DNA of 64,000 nt, taken from NCBI RefSeq assembly GCF_050436995.1, contig NC_134753.1:6014001-6078000 (forward strand), given 5' to 3'. This DNA is from Anticarsia gemmatalis. Its lineage: Eukaryota > Arthropoda > Insecta > Lepidoptera > Erebidae. The notes below the pieces were generated by a model. The model was given only the letters and a program-made list of their open reading frames with translations. It had not been told where the DNA came from and ran no database searches. The stretch's first letter is position 1; each line of letters begins with the position of its first letter. Shown one piece after another: positions 11,825 to 26,562 of the stretch. Made by a program: the position numbers and the translations under genes.

Positions 11825-12527
11825 CTGTACCGCGATTCTGTACAACTATCGAGTATCGAGTAACGAGTAGCTATCGAAAAATTTTGTATGAAAAATTAAT
11901 CAGCGCCCCTAGCGGATTTTCGCAACAACTATGTTCTTCAATGGCGCCATTTTCCACCAAACATTAAAATAAAATAAAATTAAATAAATATTTTTTTTGC
12001 CGGAGCGCACTTAGGGGCAATTCGAAATAAATTATTTTAATAATCTTTTTTGGATATTTTTAGGAAGACGAGGCCAACGAGGCTGAAAAGATATTGTCTC
12101 CTTTGCCTGCTTCAACGTAGAAAAAAAAAGACGCTGATTCTTTTTTTGTGTTGATTATGTTTCGTTGAACAACGTTAATTATAATATTTTTATGTTATTG
12201 ATTTATTTTTACTAATACCGTTTAAAGTAGACTATAATTATTATTTATGAGAATAATACTTTTCATGATTATTTTTTATCCACTATATAATATATTTGAA
12301 ATTACACACTACAACAACTATATACACAATTATTACCAATAAAATTTTATTTAAAGAACAAATTTTCAGAACGAAACTTTTTCTCACTTTAAATGTCAAG
12401 TTTTCGATACTCGATAGGTCGCGATTCTCTGCCGGATTGCTGCCGGTTTCCTAACGAGTAGCTCGATAACAATGTATGGTATTCGATAGCGTGACGTTAG
12501 TATCGAATGTACAGAATCGAGGTACTG
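11825..12527. mobile_element. Candidate non-autonomous DNA transposon with subterminal repeats
   Basis: The ends CTGTACCGCGATTCTGTACA (11825-11844) and the reverse complement of 12508-12527 match at 18 of 20 positions. Inside both ends are further shared units: CTATCGAGTATCGA inverted (left about 11846, right about 12405-12420) and TAACGAGTAGCT direct (11861-11872 and 12452-12463). The interior is AT-rich with no transposase. No clean target duplication flanks it, so the family and the exact ends are uncertain. Confidence 0.5.
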
Positions 12528-15500
12528 TTATGTTTGTAAGCTAACATTGTCACTTATCGTAATGGAAAAATCATCAATGATCTGTCTTAGTATTAATATG
12601 GATATTCATGTGTATTTTTCTGTATTATCGATAGATTTTCTTTAATTTTACTGAAATAATATATCAATAATTTCATCGAATAATAGGTATTTATCGTATT
12701 ATGGCAGGCATGATAAAATTAATTACTAACAATTTAAAATCCTTGTTGTTAAGGTCTACGGCGCTACGGCGTAGCATAATCATAGAACAAATACGTAACC
12801 CGGGACTACACTAATTTCCTTATCACACCATGTTGTGAGAGAAAGGCCGAACTTTATAACACAATATCAATAACATAAGGAGCATCGACTGATAGGCGTA
12901 TAGTGATCTATTTTATTATGTGTGTGTACACAAAGGTCTATAAGTGTTGTGCATGTGTGTGTGCGCTCGTTAATCATAATTTCGCATGTTTGTTCGTGTG
13001 TATGTTGGTTCATATTATTATGTTTTGGGGATAAGAAATTAGTTAGTGGACATTAAACTTGAGTAGAGTAGGATGCAATGTTCTTGATACTGGTGGTCTA
13101 CGGGCTTTTCCGGAAGTGAAAATGTTTGTGAAACACTTTTATATTATTATATGTTGTAGAGTCGTTGATTGTTGGGTCTTATATTGAAAAACCGATTGCA
13201 TTTTCAGTTTTGTGGTAACATTGTCAAGATGGTAGATATATACACATAGTAATCAAAAACAAAAAATGTAAGAAGAATACTCATGTAATTCGAATGTGAT
13301 ATTATTAAGCAATTTCTTATATCTTGTAGTAGATGTAGAATTTTATAATTTGTCACTAATCAGATCTTATGTATTTTAACCCGTAGACAGCTACTGTTAC
13401 TGTTATTTATCATTTATCAAAGTATCAATGCTAAAGAGCCGCAGTACACGAAACTTGGCAAGAAGCATTAAGGGCTCGCACATCGCAGGGACTGACCCGT
13501 CATGAAATTTAAATCTAGATCAATAACCGCGCTTATATCATTGTCTTCATTAGAGATAATTGGGTTCGCTCCCCGTCGGCCGCAACTTTGTTTGTTCGTC
13601 GATAACTTGAGACGAATTTCTTGAACATTAACCTACCTACGTCACGAGCAGTCGTTAACCAAAATGGCCGTTCTATTTATAATTTTGTTCATACATGTAC
13701 TAAGGTGTAGGTGAAGTAGTTGTTATACATTTTTTTATGTACTTTTTAAGTTAAAGCTATAGTTTGAAATTGTAAAGTTCATTACTAATATTCAAGACAA
13801 TAGTTAGCAGTTTTACTGAAGGTTATTCGGTAAAACTCATTCCAATTAAACCTCTAGGAACACCAGTGAACTTCACAACTAATATTTTAGATTATAATTC
13901 AAACTGCTTAAATCTATTAATTAAGATATCTATAAAAAGTCCCTGCAAGTTCCCTTTACTAACAAAATTCGAAGAATATTTTTTTCAGAACCAAATTTTC
14001 TGACAGCTTCAGCATTTTATTTCCTGTAGATAAAAAATGGTTTTGAAAGGGAAATAGTTGTAGTAAATAGTATTTAATGTACTTCCTAGGCTAAATGCCA
14101 TTTTAGTAATTATATGTACGTAAAATATGTAACAAAACTTTAACCTTATTGATTTCGTGTGGGAGTCAACATACTACGGGCAAGTAAGTCGATAGGTGCT
14201 TCATTTTATAAAGAGAAATATATTTGAGTGTATTACCATAAAGCTCGGTAATTGTATTTTGTCTAAGTTGGTCGGAGTGTGTGGGTAACGCCGTCATTTA
14301 CACCGCATATGTTTGCACACGGCGCGCAAACACGATTACCTGAAATTAGGTTAGTACGTTTTATGTTATTTACACTATCACGGAGCGTCCTTAGCTTTTC
14401 GCTCATTTTAAATAATTATTATTACAGCTTTCATACTTTTGTTGGTTTAAACTGATTGGCGTTGACGTATTCTGTGTGTTTTTTTGTTTAATGTAATACG
14501 AAATGCCTACTAAATCATATTTAGAGTGACTTCGGTGAAACACTCAAAATAATACAAGTTCACAGGTGCGTAAGAAAAAAATCATCAAAAAGATATAAAA
14601 CCTTGTGATTCTGTTCCATTACCTCGTTGTTTTTTTAAACAACCGAGCAGCCCTTAAGGTACACACCGAACAGCCAATGTTTGAACACTCTCGCATCGAT
14701 TCCGACTCGATCGCTTTCTAATCCCCATTTTCTCGATGCCATTACGATTTTTCGAGCGCTCACCTCACTCCATATTTCCGTGCATATCTCGACGATTCGC
14801 AGATCCATTATTTTTTATGGCTGGAATACACGATGCTTAGTACAAGTATCGCCCCCTGCCTACTGAGTGTTAACGTCTTGGTACACTTCAGTTAGGGGTG
14901 ACAATGAACTTACGCAAAAATTACGAACTTTTTGCGAACTATTGAGTCCCTTGTTTTAAAAATAGTTTACTCAACATAAATACGGAGAATGCTGCATGTT
15001 TATTATTTTGTTGTCTATTAAAACACAATTTTATCAAAAATATGGATCCTTTCATAGACGTCTAAAGAGAACTTAATAAAAATATGATACTTTTACAGCT
15101 ACTAAAATATTTATCAGCGCTCTCAAGTTAGGAAGGAGGCTTACTTAGACTGCCTAGCTTCAGTAAATAAATATGAACTTCGAGAGACATGCGCTGCTAA
15201 TATGTTTCATATGGTTTAGCTCTACCTTTTACTTCCAAGGAATTTTTAAAAGAATATAAGAGCATGTTCATTATTGGACGTTATACAATTAATATTGCTG
15301 GTAATTTAATAGTTTCTCTACATTTGCACTTAATAGTTTTTAAAATTACTTTTAAAAGGTAAAAACTTTTCAAACCCCCTATTCAAAGAAAATCATACAT
15401 CATGAAATCGCCTAATCAGTTTCTTTACTAAGTTCTTAGCCACCCCAATGTAAGTAACTCCGACTCAGCCATTCCACTCAATACATTTTATCGACAAACG

Positions 15501-18500
15501 TCAGTGACGCTGCGTGACACTTATGTAAATATTTAAATACGATCCAGTACAAGCTATGAATATTTTAAACTCTAAGTAAACCACTCGGCTTTGTACTTCC
15601 ACAAAGATGTTCACACGCCAATGACAGAAAATATAATACTATTCTGTATGCAATAAGGTTCATAATTCCGATTGACGTCAGCAAATTACAGTTTGCTTTT
15701 ATTTTATATCTAAGCATAAAGCGATTTGATAAGTGCTCGCAAATTGGGGATCGATATTAAAGTGACGAGTTATGCTGATTGGATTTTTTCAAGTGGTTCC
15801 GGGGGCCGGTGAATAATTGAGTGCGATTTAGTTCCCAACGAAAAATGGTGTAAGAATTAAATTTTATTTGCATAATTTTGATGAGTTTTCTTTTATTTAG
15901 TTTGCTTCTATCACGTGTAGAGCTAATGGTTCATAAACGTTTAATCCAAAGCAGAATTTTGCATAAACATTGGTTTGTGGTTATTGGGGACGCCTGGTGA
16001 TCCGTGAGTGTTTTAATACAGTTCGAAATATTGCTATTAAAAAACTATCAGGCGCCCGAATATTTTCAAGTTCATATTAGCAACTTTTATTAACACTTCA
16101 GAAAAAAGAGGAATATGTGATAAATCGAGCAATGTAAATTTATTTCTTATTATAGCAATGATGGATATAATGTAATGTTAAGAGAATTTGTAACAAGCCG
16201 TATCAGCAAGGAGCGAGCCGTGCTTGTATCAATTGATCACGCAGATCGTGCCCTCGATAGGTACACTCGATACCATTCAGAGCAATCTCCGAGGGTATCA
16301 CTTCGAGTAGCACTCACCTAGCTTTCCGGTTCTCATTCTTTTGTTGCGACCACTCGTCTGGTGTCGCCACTTGATATCCGAGGATGTCTTTGTTATAATG
16401 TCGCTTTGATAAGTAAGATGGGGGCGAAATTAGTTGTGATGTTTCTAGTAAAATTCTAATCTAAGGGGACAGATATATCTGAGATATAATTATTTGTAAG
16501 TATCTACCTAAAATTATATTTGGTTTTCACGCGGTGTTTGGTTTTAACCTTTGGAATTAAGTAAGACTTAATTTATTTTGAAACATTGTTTTATTATGTG
16601 AACAGAATTGTAAAGTAGCTTGATTGAAGTTTCTTGGACTAATAACATTAATTTTACTTTTATAAATGTTTATATTATTGTGATATATTTGTCTATTCCC
16701 TTTTCTGTTAGTTCCACATACTGAAGACAAAGCTTTAGTATTTCTAATCCTTATAATATACAAAAACGTCACAAGATCGGAGATTAAAAGACTAGACTTC
16801 ATAATAATATTAGGTAACAATATTCGCATCGAGTGAAATGTCAAAGTATTTTTTTAAAAGCCAGTACCCCCAGGTGGCGACTGGGAGAATACAAAGTGTG
16901 CAAGGCGGGCGATCCGCCTTCGCCCCTGTTACATATCGACATGTCAATCACTGTATTTAGGTCAACCCTCGCCGAGAAAAAGTTATTATTATCTTGTACA
17001 TATTCACTACGCTATACAGCTTTATTGGCCATGTTATTATAGCAATTATTAGACTTTTATCTTTGATTACTTGTTAAAGACAACAAATGCTTAAATATAT
17101 TCCTTTATTTGTTCAAAAAATTAAGCTCAAAAAGAGACAGAATTTGTGTCATTTGTCGAAACGTAGAGTCTAATTCAACCAATCGTATTGTACTACCCAG
17201 AAAATGTCTATTCTACGAAAATCTCAGAAAAGATAGAGTAAATTTGAAGGAAAGCCGTTGCTATAAGTACACGGGATGGGAACGTTTGGGCGGGCGAATG
17301 GCATTGATCATAATATCGACGGAGGCTTACGAGAGTGATAAATGGACGACCGCAGCGTCAGTGGCGGGATGACACCCGCCGCCATATTTAAATCGCTTCT
17401 GTCACATCCGCATATCGCATACCAGCTAATATTCATATAATATAATATGTTCTTATATTAAAGGACTTTAGCAAATTCTGTCCATGAATTACAATTTCTA
17501 AAATGATTGGTTTTTAACTGCAAGAGATTATGATATAATGACAAACACTTTTGTTTGTACAAAGGTAGAACTTTCACTTGATAGTTTTTAAGCTCATTTG
17601 TTTATTTATTTGCTACGAGAAGAAAATTGAAACACTTTAAAATAAATTGTTATGGACAGAACTCAAGACTGAAAAAGTAAAACATTTAAAATAAAATAAA
17701 GTAAAATAAATTCCCGAGACCGGTATAATATTTCAAGAATGAAGTAATTAAATGTTAACGTGAAAGAGTGGCGTAACATTAATAAATTTTAAAGTCAAAA
17801 CCAGCCATCGACGAGTGTATCCTCATCGCAAAATCAACGAACCAAATAGGAAATTAAAATCATCAATCAAACTAAAAAATACAAAAGCCCCGTTTCCCAT
17901 TGTCGCCGATATGTTTGCGCAAAAACGACTTTGTCGCATCACAGTCAAAGTAATAAAACATCTGTACTACGATCTACAACTTACTGGAAGTGACATGCGT
18001 AGTTAATAGTCGATATCTATCCAAATAGTCTACTACAATATTTCAACATAAGTCAATTTCAGCATTTCAACTTTTAATTCTAGTTAGAATAGTAAACTAT
18101 GAGATAAGGTATTTTTCCAATTAGAGGTATATTAAAATTTATCCAAAACGCACTTTTTTTCAAAAATCTATTTCATTGATAAAACCATGCATCCATTCAT
18201 TCAACCGTTAAGATTATTCTTTATTCATTCAGATCTGAATAGAAATTACGGCCTAAATCAGTATTCAAGCATAAAGAAGCTTTTCATTGAAACCAGTTCA
18301 TTTATTTAGTTTAGTTACGGTTACGATAAAGGTGCCGTTTTATCGATTTCGTGCGTTGTAACCATGGAATGTTTACATTTGTTTTAGATATTAAGTATTT
18401 CGAAATGTTGTACCTTTCATCTAAAGAGTTTCACGGCCGCTCAATGATTTGTGAAATTATAAACTAACTGGTTTGATTTCAGACGGCGAAGCGTGTTAAA

Positions 18501-19093
18501 TTGCCGCAGTTTTAAATCGAATGAGGTGCGACTAATAGATTTTGGTGAAATGCTTACTTTTCTTGAGCATCGGAGTAGCAGAAATAATTAAACTAAATGA
18601 AATGAATAAATTGACAAGATGGAACTGTTTAAGCGTAAAACTGTGAAATATTTTTCCCACACGGTGGTTTCCAGTGATTGTATGTTCTATGTTAAAAGAG
18701 CTCGAGGCTTTGTGATAGGACACGTAATACGCTCACAATTGGTTATTGCGATGCAATGACTATGCGGTTTGCGCAGCACTGATGACAGATCCCAAGGAAA
18801 ATGCCAAAGGTTCGCCAATTTTTTATATGGATTTTTTGAAAGCACGCGACACCTCACAGATATTTTTAACGGCCCACCATACTCCAGTCAATAGAAACTA
18901 GCAATAGTAGCGTAAAATGTTTATATTCAATTGGACAAAGACCTCGTTTGCGGTGACATCACTGTTAGGATACTTGCGTCCAAAAGTGTTCAATATCTAA
19001 CATTTGAGTAAGTATTTTGGCAACGAAACAGGAAATTGAAATAGGGGGAAACGAATAAAAATTAACTTTAGCAGTTATAAGCATAACTTTTAA
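12528..19093. other. Non-coding flank
   Basis: About 6.5 kb with no recognisable gene. Items of note are a GT-rich patch at 12920-12970, a GC-rich patch at 16850-16930 with a CTCF-like core at 16870-16882, and a Pho/YY1-like GCCGCCAT at 17378. Frames at 16557-16844 (minus) and 17109-17372 (plus) show no known domain. Confidence 0.5.
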
Positions 19094-19230
19094 ATATATT
19101 TTTCGACTTGTCCCCAACCCGCACTTGGCCAGCGTGGTGGACTCAAGGCCTAACCCCTCCGCCTCGTTTGGGAGGAGACCCTTGCCCTGCAGTGGGACAG
19201 ATATGGGTTATTAAAAAAAAAAAAAAACTT
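19094..19230 (+). mobile_element. Non-LTR retrotransposon (or related SINE) 3' tail with poly-A
   Basis: Plus-strand copy of the unit at 2528-2629. TCCCCAACCCGCACTTGG starts at 19111; it then runs through GTGGACTCAAGGCCTAACCC and CCCTGCAGTGGGACAG to a 15-base A-run (19213-19227). ACTTTTAA occurs on both sides (19086-19093 and 19231-19238) and may be the target duplication, though three bases separate the A-run from it. There is no coding remnant. Confidence 0.65.
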
Positions 19231-22200
19231 ACTTTTAACAAACCTTTTAACTTTTTTTTAAGATACCGTAAAACCAGAAATAATTTTATCATGAAATAAT
19301 CCATACAGTAATTAGTTACTGAAGTGTAAGATCAAGTTACTAATTACTCGAAAGTGACAATTTAAAGTTATGACATAGTTAAGTGTAAAAGTTTTGATTT
19401 CGAGTGAAAGCTTGATATTTGATTAATAGTAAACACAAACGCGAGATTTGAGTCGCGATGTCGAGTCATCGCCCAACAGAATTCTTGAAGACATTAAAAC
19501 ATTTGTGAACGACACAGTAACACTGCGCTGCGTCACATCTACTTAGAACATTCTATAAGTGACTTTATAAATAAAAAATCTATGGTCTGAAAATAGATTG
19601 CCAGTTATTCCGACAGAGGCAAGCGTTAATGGTCGTTTTTTACAATAGTAAAAATATATCTTTTTTATTTGATATTACTATCATTTTTTTTCTACAATTC
19701 TGCGAATAGAAACTGATAATGAAAATGTTCTAAGAAACTTAAACATTTATAAAATTTAACTATAAATATTAAATAAAACAAGGCAACAGTATAACCGCGT
19801 CGTTCGTAGCGGTAGGCCGAGTTCTTTCAGTGAGCAAGGGTTCGCAATCCTCAATGATTCAACACTTTCCATTGAAAACTTTATTCGAAGATTACTCCGT
19901 TGTATAAATGTAATAAGCTTTGCAGTGACGAGATTAGACCCCGAATTTCACTCAGACATTAATGACATTTTCAGTAGGAACGCGGGGGCCCGTTGTTTAT
20001 GTTGAGACAATCGTTTTGAAAGTCATTTTGTTGAGGAAAAATACACGCATAACTTGTACACTTTCACTGTGAGCTTTGAATGTAGGGATGTTGTGGCTTT
20101 ATCGTTTCCACTTTACAGATTTATTACGGGTATATTCTCTCTCTGTTCCTTCTAAGTTTGCTCTTGATGAGCACTATAGTGATTTGAGTTACAATTATTC
20201 CATATTGTCACACTGTTGGTTTTGGTTCTGCTGACAGTTGGTCGTAATGTATGGAATCTCTAATAGTTGGAGTTTGTATTATAATATTAATTAGATTGGT
20301 TGTATCTAATAGTATCTATTATTAAGCATTATTCAGCTAATCGTTATCGGAACAATCAACATGTTCACTCCACCATAAGTAAAAAAAAATCTTATGTAAT
20401 TTATCCCAGGTATTAACGATGATGGGACGTCATAGTCGTTCTACAACAAAATACCTTCCATTTTTCAAGTAAGTTGTAATCTTACTCACGATTTCGTTAT
20501 GACTACTTATGTGCCAATTTCAATGTCATTAAAATGCCTGTTACAGAGCAATAAAAACATAAAAATGGAGATTTCTGCGATATATCGAAACTCATTCCCT
20601 GGATGTATCGGGCGTGCATGAAATTTACATGGAATTTTGTGCTTGTAATAAAGAATGATGAATTGGATCCGCATTGGTAATTATGGCCAACGGTGAGCGA
20701 GCGAGCCAATATTAAATTGCGAAATTCAATAATTTTATTATATGACTGTAGTTTCTGATACTTTATACATAATGTGTATTATCACTACCGTTAATTTTAC
20801 CATAAGATTTAATTAAACAATAATGGTAGGAAATTAAGTAGTTCGTGGAAATATTTAATAATTATACTAAGGCATTGTTGCTTCAAAATAGCTGGAATTA
20901 GGTCTCGTGTTGTTAAAAATCAAAGGTTTTCATTATTGTCCTTATTTTCCATGAAAAACAAATCTACGTTTTCGAAACTTTCTAATAAGGAATATAAATG
21001 CGGAATAATCTGATGTGGCAATATTGCGTAAATACATACGTGAGTATGTTACAGGAAACTAATAGTTTTTTGTGTTAGTAATTGGATTTCATTGGGCCGT
21101 TGATTTACCGTAGGAGGTTTGAAGCATGGCTGTTTGTCACGATACCATTTCGCCGCGGCGATTATTTGCCCTACATGAAAAATATATTTTTTGCATTGTC
21201 CTATTTTATTTTCCTTCGTTGCCATGTTTTTATGAATGTTCCAGATTTCTGATTTATGTGGAAAAATAAAAACTATTTTAGGTACAATGAGAAATTACAC
21301 AAATCAAGGTTTAAATATCTTTATTTATACAAAAGTACGAAAAGAAAGCACTAACAGTGCAGTCGTATAAAAATTGATATATTCCAAAAGCTAACGCTGT
21401 TTATTGAAGCACGTCAACAAAAATATCAGATAATCGTACATTCTGATGAACAGAAGCATGTTTAATTGCCAGAAATAGAGTATTAAAGACGGTATAATCA
21501 TAAAATTAGTATCTCAGGTCTACTAAGTTAAAACATATGGCAGAAAGATAAATATGCAATCACTACTAAATTTGGCTCGTTTTATTTTTTTGCTGAGACT
21601 CATCTTCCTAATTCGCTATCGTCCGTCCGGTATCAAAAACTACTTAGCTCTTTTATATGAAACCAATTTTTCATCTTTTTTCATGTTATTTGCACGGCAC
21701 AGACAGTTGTTCCAGACAACAATATTTGAGAAGAATGTTTTGGCTGGCACGAGCGAAAAACTGAGACTCATTTTATGTGTCGTAGAATTTTGCATACTTA
21801 GAGTCACTTACGTCCAGCTGTGAACTGCTATGAGTGAATTATGATGTAAATAACACCACTGTTCTTGATAAATATACTGAATATTCCAGAAAATACAATC
21901 ATTATTATTCTGTTAGAATATTATTTTAGTATTCCTCACAGTTTGTTACGTTACATCTTTTGTACCACTACAAAAGTTATTAAAATTTTATCTGAGTTAA
22001 TCTACTATTATTTAAACTGAACATAAATGTTTATTTTATCTTTTTTTTATTTAAGCCCTTAACGCCGCAGTTTCTTACTTCTTTTCATATTTGAGAACGT
22101 TTCATAATCGGTTAATTCGGTGAACAAGAATTGAAGTAAAATGGAAGCACGCTCCGAGCAAATGATCATCATTAAAATGCGTATTACTACGATCATTATG

Positions 22201-23116
22201 TGTAAATAATACTTTGCCAGAGACCCAGGCCATTTAATTTGGCACCTAGTTTAATGGCTTTTTGAAGGCTGCACCGGATAATTTGAGATATAATAATAAT
22301 TATAATGATATCCATTATTTAAACTCTGTTAAGGCTGGTTTGAAAGTGTTTAAAGAATGTCTGCAGGACAAAGCTGAGTATTATTTTACAATTCACTGAT
22401 TAACTTTGCTTAAATGACAACGTAATAAAAAAACGCGAGGCAAAAGTTCATTTTCCTTTCTAACATATTATTATACGTTATTATTTTTAAGTTTTATACA
22501 ACCAATTTCAATTATGGATCATAAATAAAGGTACTTCCCATCGTAATTCAAAGTATGATTCATCCGATAAAATAAAGCAAATTCTTTTTCATCATCTATA
22601 GGTGACAAATTTTATATTTATGCTCTTTTCGTAAAATAAAGAAAAAAACCAAGTAACTAGTCATATTTATGAAAACTTATCAACCTGTAAGTTCTCAGTT
22701 AACATTTCATAACAACTTCACGCTTCGAGTCTCTGAAGGAGTTTAATATTATTAAAATAGAGTGAGGTGTCCAAAATACCCGTCGCGACACAATATTGTT
22801 TTAATTGACTATTTGGATGTCAATATAGTTAGTTAGTCGTAGTAGATCACGGGCGAGCGGCCGTCGGAAACCTCGTTAGAAAGGGTATCCCGATGCATGT
22901 TTTAAAATAATCAGTTTCCGTGTTAATTCTTAATTTATTGCTTGGGTGGTGGCAGCACGATAATTCGATTGAGCGCCGATGTCGGGCCCGCGGCAAAAAG
23001 TCGCCGGCCGGTATATATACTCGCACTTTACGACATTAGTCGATCTACCTATGTCGTTTTTATGCCTTATGTCGTTTAATTTTATGCGATACGAATTTAC
23101 ATGTGCAGCGGTCATA

Positions 23117-23136
23117 CAACATGGACGTCCATGTTG
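23117..23136. repeat. 20-base perfect palindrome
   Basis: CAACATGGAC followed at once by GTCCATGTTG, with no spacer. It is centred on GACGTC, a CREB/ATF-type core, so it could be a dimer binding site. Confidence 0.85.
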
Positions 23137-26100
23137 AGTAATTTGTATTTATAAGACTTTTGAGAATCTGCCTATTCTTGAATGATAAATGCAGATTTGT
23201 TATATAAAATGGCATTCAAAACAATGCATGCAATGTGTTGCTAATTTCTCTACAACAAAAATCGAAACGAGCTAAAATAAAAAAAAAATAAAAGTTAAAG
23301 AAAGTGGTTTCACAGCGAACACCAGTTAACTATGATTCAATGCATAAAAAGATTAATTAATTTATTCAAATCCTATGAATAAATACAGCCTTTGTGTGAA
23401 TAAGGAGCCATGTAAGGTCGACAATTATGAGCAACTGAGCGTATCTAATCTAATAACTAGACTGAGATACGGTATAATTGTGTGAATATATAACCGTGAT
23501 TACCAACACTCCTGAATCTTAATGTAGCCGTATCATAATTTCTCAATTAACTATAATTACCTAAAAAATGTAGAGCAAGGATAGTAATGGTCTAACAAGG
23601 TATCCCTATAAAAAGATTCAAATATCGTGCTCGTCGCCATTTCGAGGAAGTTGAATATTATTAAATTAGCGCTATCAATATTTTATCGCCGGAGACAAGA
23701 TCACTTTTCTATTAGCCGCTTTTTTCTATTAATAAACTTCAACATTGTCAGTCAACGATATTAATTAGAATTAATAAGGTAATTATTATTGCGGTCAAGC
23801 TTGTTAAAACTGCTTAAAGACATTGTAAAAATACTGTAATCAATGAAAATGTTACAGTTTTTCTACTAGACGATTTAGAGCATACAACCACACTCATGGC
23901 CTTCCATTTAAAGATAATGATCTATTTAAAACATTAATTAAGCTCACCTCAATTTAGTAGTAAATACAAGTCTAATCAATAAACGTAGACAGCACCTGCC
24001 AACACATAAACCTGCCGAAGCAAATTAATATAAATGATCATAGCAAATACAAAATGAAATTGATAAACAAAACTTACATGATAGTACGATATCGAAAGGG
24101 TTTAATGAGAAGCAAGCGAAACTAATAGTTCACCTTCCTGCGATACCGATCTTTAATATAGTATGAGTGGGTGAAACGTTCGAACGAGACGCGCACGGAA
24201 GCCGCGCCCGCAAAGGGCGAAGACTTGAATCAATTTCTATTTTTATTTATTAGTACTGTATTTACTCAAGTACACTGTTGTTGTATCATGACGGGGTAAC
24301 ATTTTAAACTAAAAATATTGATGCATAATTTACGGAATACTGTTGTAAGTTTTGAGTAACTAACAAATCTAAAGCATGATGTTGATGTATGTCTACATTC
24401 TTTCACAGGTCTACGCCGTAGCAACTAAACAAAAACAGCTACAGATTTAACTGAAATTATAACCTGATACAATTACACCCCTTCTGAATGCAAGGGAAGA
24501 AAATATAATCGTGACATAATTTATTCATTTAAACATCAACTAAAATTCGCTTAAGAAATTCACATATAAACGTAGCTTTATACGATCTCAAAGATAGCAC
24601 GTACCCATTTTGCGATACAAGTTTAATCTACATCTAAACTCCCTCTTAGTTAAAATTTGCAAAGCCACGCGGCAAAACAATAACACATCCCAGGGGCTTC
24701 GGACCGGAACACGTTACCCTAATCCCTTATAAGTGAAACTTGGTCTTTGTTACGTCAAATCTTAGTTAATAATTCTAGAAACATCTTTAAACAGGATGTG
24801 GTCCGGAGATGTATCCGAAAGGTTTGCTTCTGTTGGTCCACTCCCTTTAATATTCTGTTTAAATTTTCATTGTTACTTATGTAATGAGGAACTATCTATA
24901 CTTGTAGGTCGATTGTAGTTTTGTTCTGTTACGTTTGATCTTTTGGTAGCTTTGATTTAGATTAATATTCGTTTTGTAGACTAAGACTTGAGGTTACCTA
25001 TATTACAACTAAGTATTATAGTTACCATTGATTCCTACGCCTTTTTAAATCCTATTAGTAAATATAAAATTATTTTCTTTTACTTTAATGTCCAATAATA
25101 CGATTGCCGAACGTACTCCGCTGCGTTAATTACAATTATATTGTACATGTCGGAAAATTTACAAAGTATTTTGCACAAAAGTTAAATTGGAAACAGGCAG
25201 ATGTTAATGAAAATGAACCAGAGGTTCTGTTACTACAAAAATTGCAATTTAAACTTCGTGAAAAGTGGTACAAAAATATACGTCAATATAAATTTATCAT
25301 GGCGCAGTGCTGGCTACGAACAAACCATCGCTCCCCGAGGATCGTTACAAAGCAAGGAATTATATATTTCTGTTGCACCTATTCACATTGAGAATCGCTT
25401 TAATATTTTTGAACGTATGAATTAGATTTTGTTTTTAATTCAAACCTAGTTATTAGTACTTATGGTATTCCGTTTTTTTTAATTCAGTCATATGTTTACG
25501 TCGATATTTGTGTTTTGTGTGTTGAAATAACGATACCACTTGCGAAATAGTTTGCAAGTACTTCGTAACATCACAGAACATGTTGACATCGCACAGAGAC
25601 AAACATTTATTTGTCAAAATATTACTTCGCTTAATTTTAAGTCAATGGATTTGAAGCATTTTTTTTCAAACATGACAATTTAAAAAAAGACGCAATCAAT
25701 CATTAAAAGTACCAATAAATTAACAAAGTGGTTTATAATTAAATACAATTAAAAGAAACACGTACGAAATACATCAATAACAAGTACGAGACCATTGAAA
25801 TCTATTATTAGAAATTAATCAAGAAAGAATTATTTGTAGGCAGTATTTGCATATAGATTAAATATGTCTTCATGTGTCTAGTGGTATTAAATTATATATC
25901 TAGATAATGAACATATTAGATAACTGGTTCCTGTTCGTTACATGTAGGTAAGTGCATCAATCTGATGATTGGTTCAGACAATCTTTACACCCGGCTTCCT
26001 ATATTAAACATATTTCCATAGAAAATCTATCAGAATGTTTAAGTCTCTTTTAGCTGTTCTAATAAATAATTACTACTAAAGTCTTTAGTACCTTAGTAAA

Positions 26101-26439
26101 ACATTTTAAATTAGTTATATATGATATGCTTTCTAACACAGATGTTATTTCGACTGGGTTTCAAATAATGTGGGTAACTAAGTATGAATCGTAGAAATGT
26201 ATTGTCGCAGACAACTACATGATTTCTAATCACTACATTAACAAAGCAGTTTCATCTTGTACAACGTTATAGTGTTGTTAAGACAGTGTCGCGTATACAC
26301 GTATACGTATATCAATAAACTACGAACTATCTTCAGTGATATCAAAGTTGCGCATGTAGAGAATTTTAAGGCGATTACACATTAAGTTGGCTAGGTATTG
26401 CGGTACAAGTTGTGATTGCGTCCTCGGTAAGTTTAAGCT

Positions 26440-26562
26440 GCGTTCACCGGATACGTTTTGTTTGCGGTGCGGTGCAGTGACGTCGGTGACGCGATGCCTT
26501 TGTGGCCCGTCTGTGACGCGTTCGTTTGCGATACACTCGCCCGCCGGTGTATTCGCGTGATA
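26440..26562. other. GC-rich block with degenerate GCGGTG/GACG repeats
   Basis: Within AT-rich surroundings this stretch reads GCGGTGCGGTGCAGTGACG and carries several further TGACGCG/TGACG units. A minus-strand frame (26320-26568) crosses it without recognisable motifs. It may be a transposon end or a regulatory block. Confidence 0.3.
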
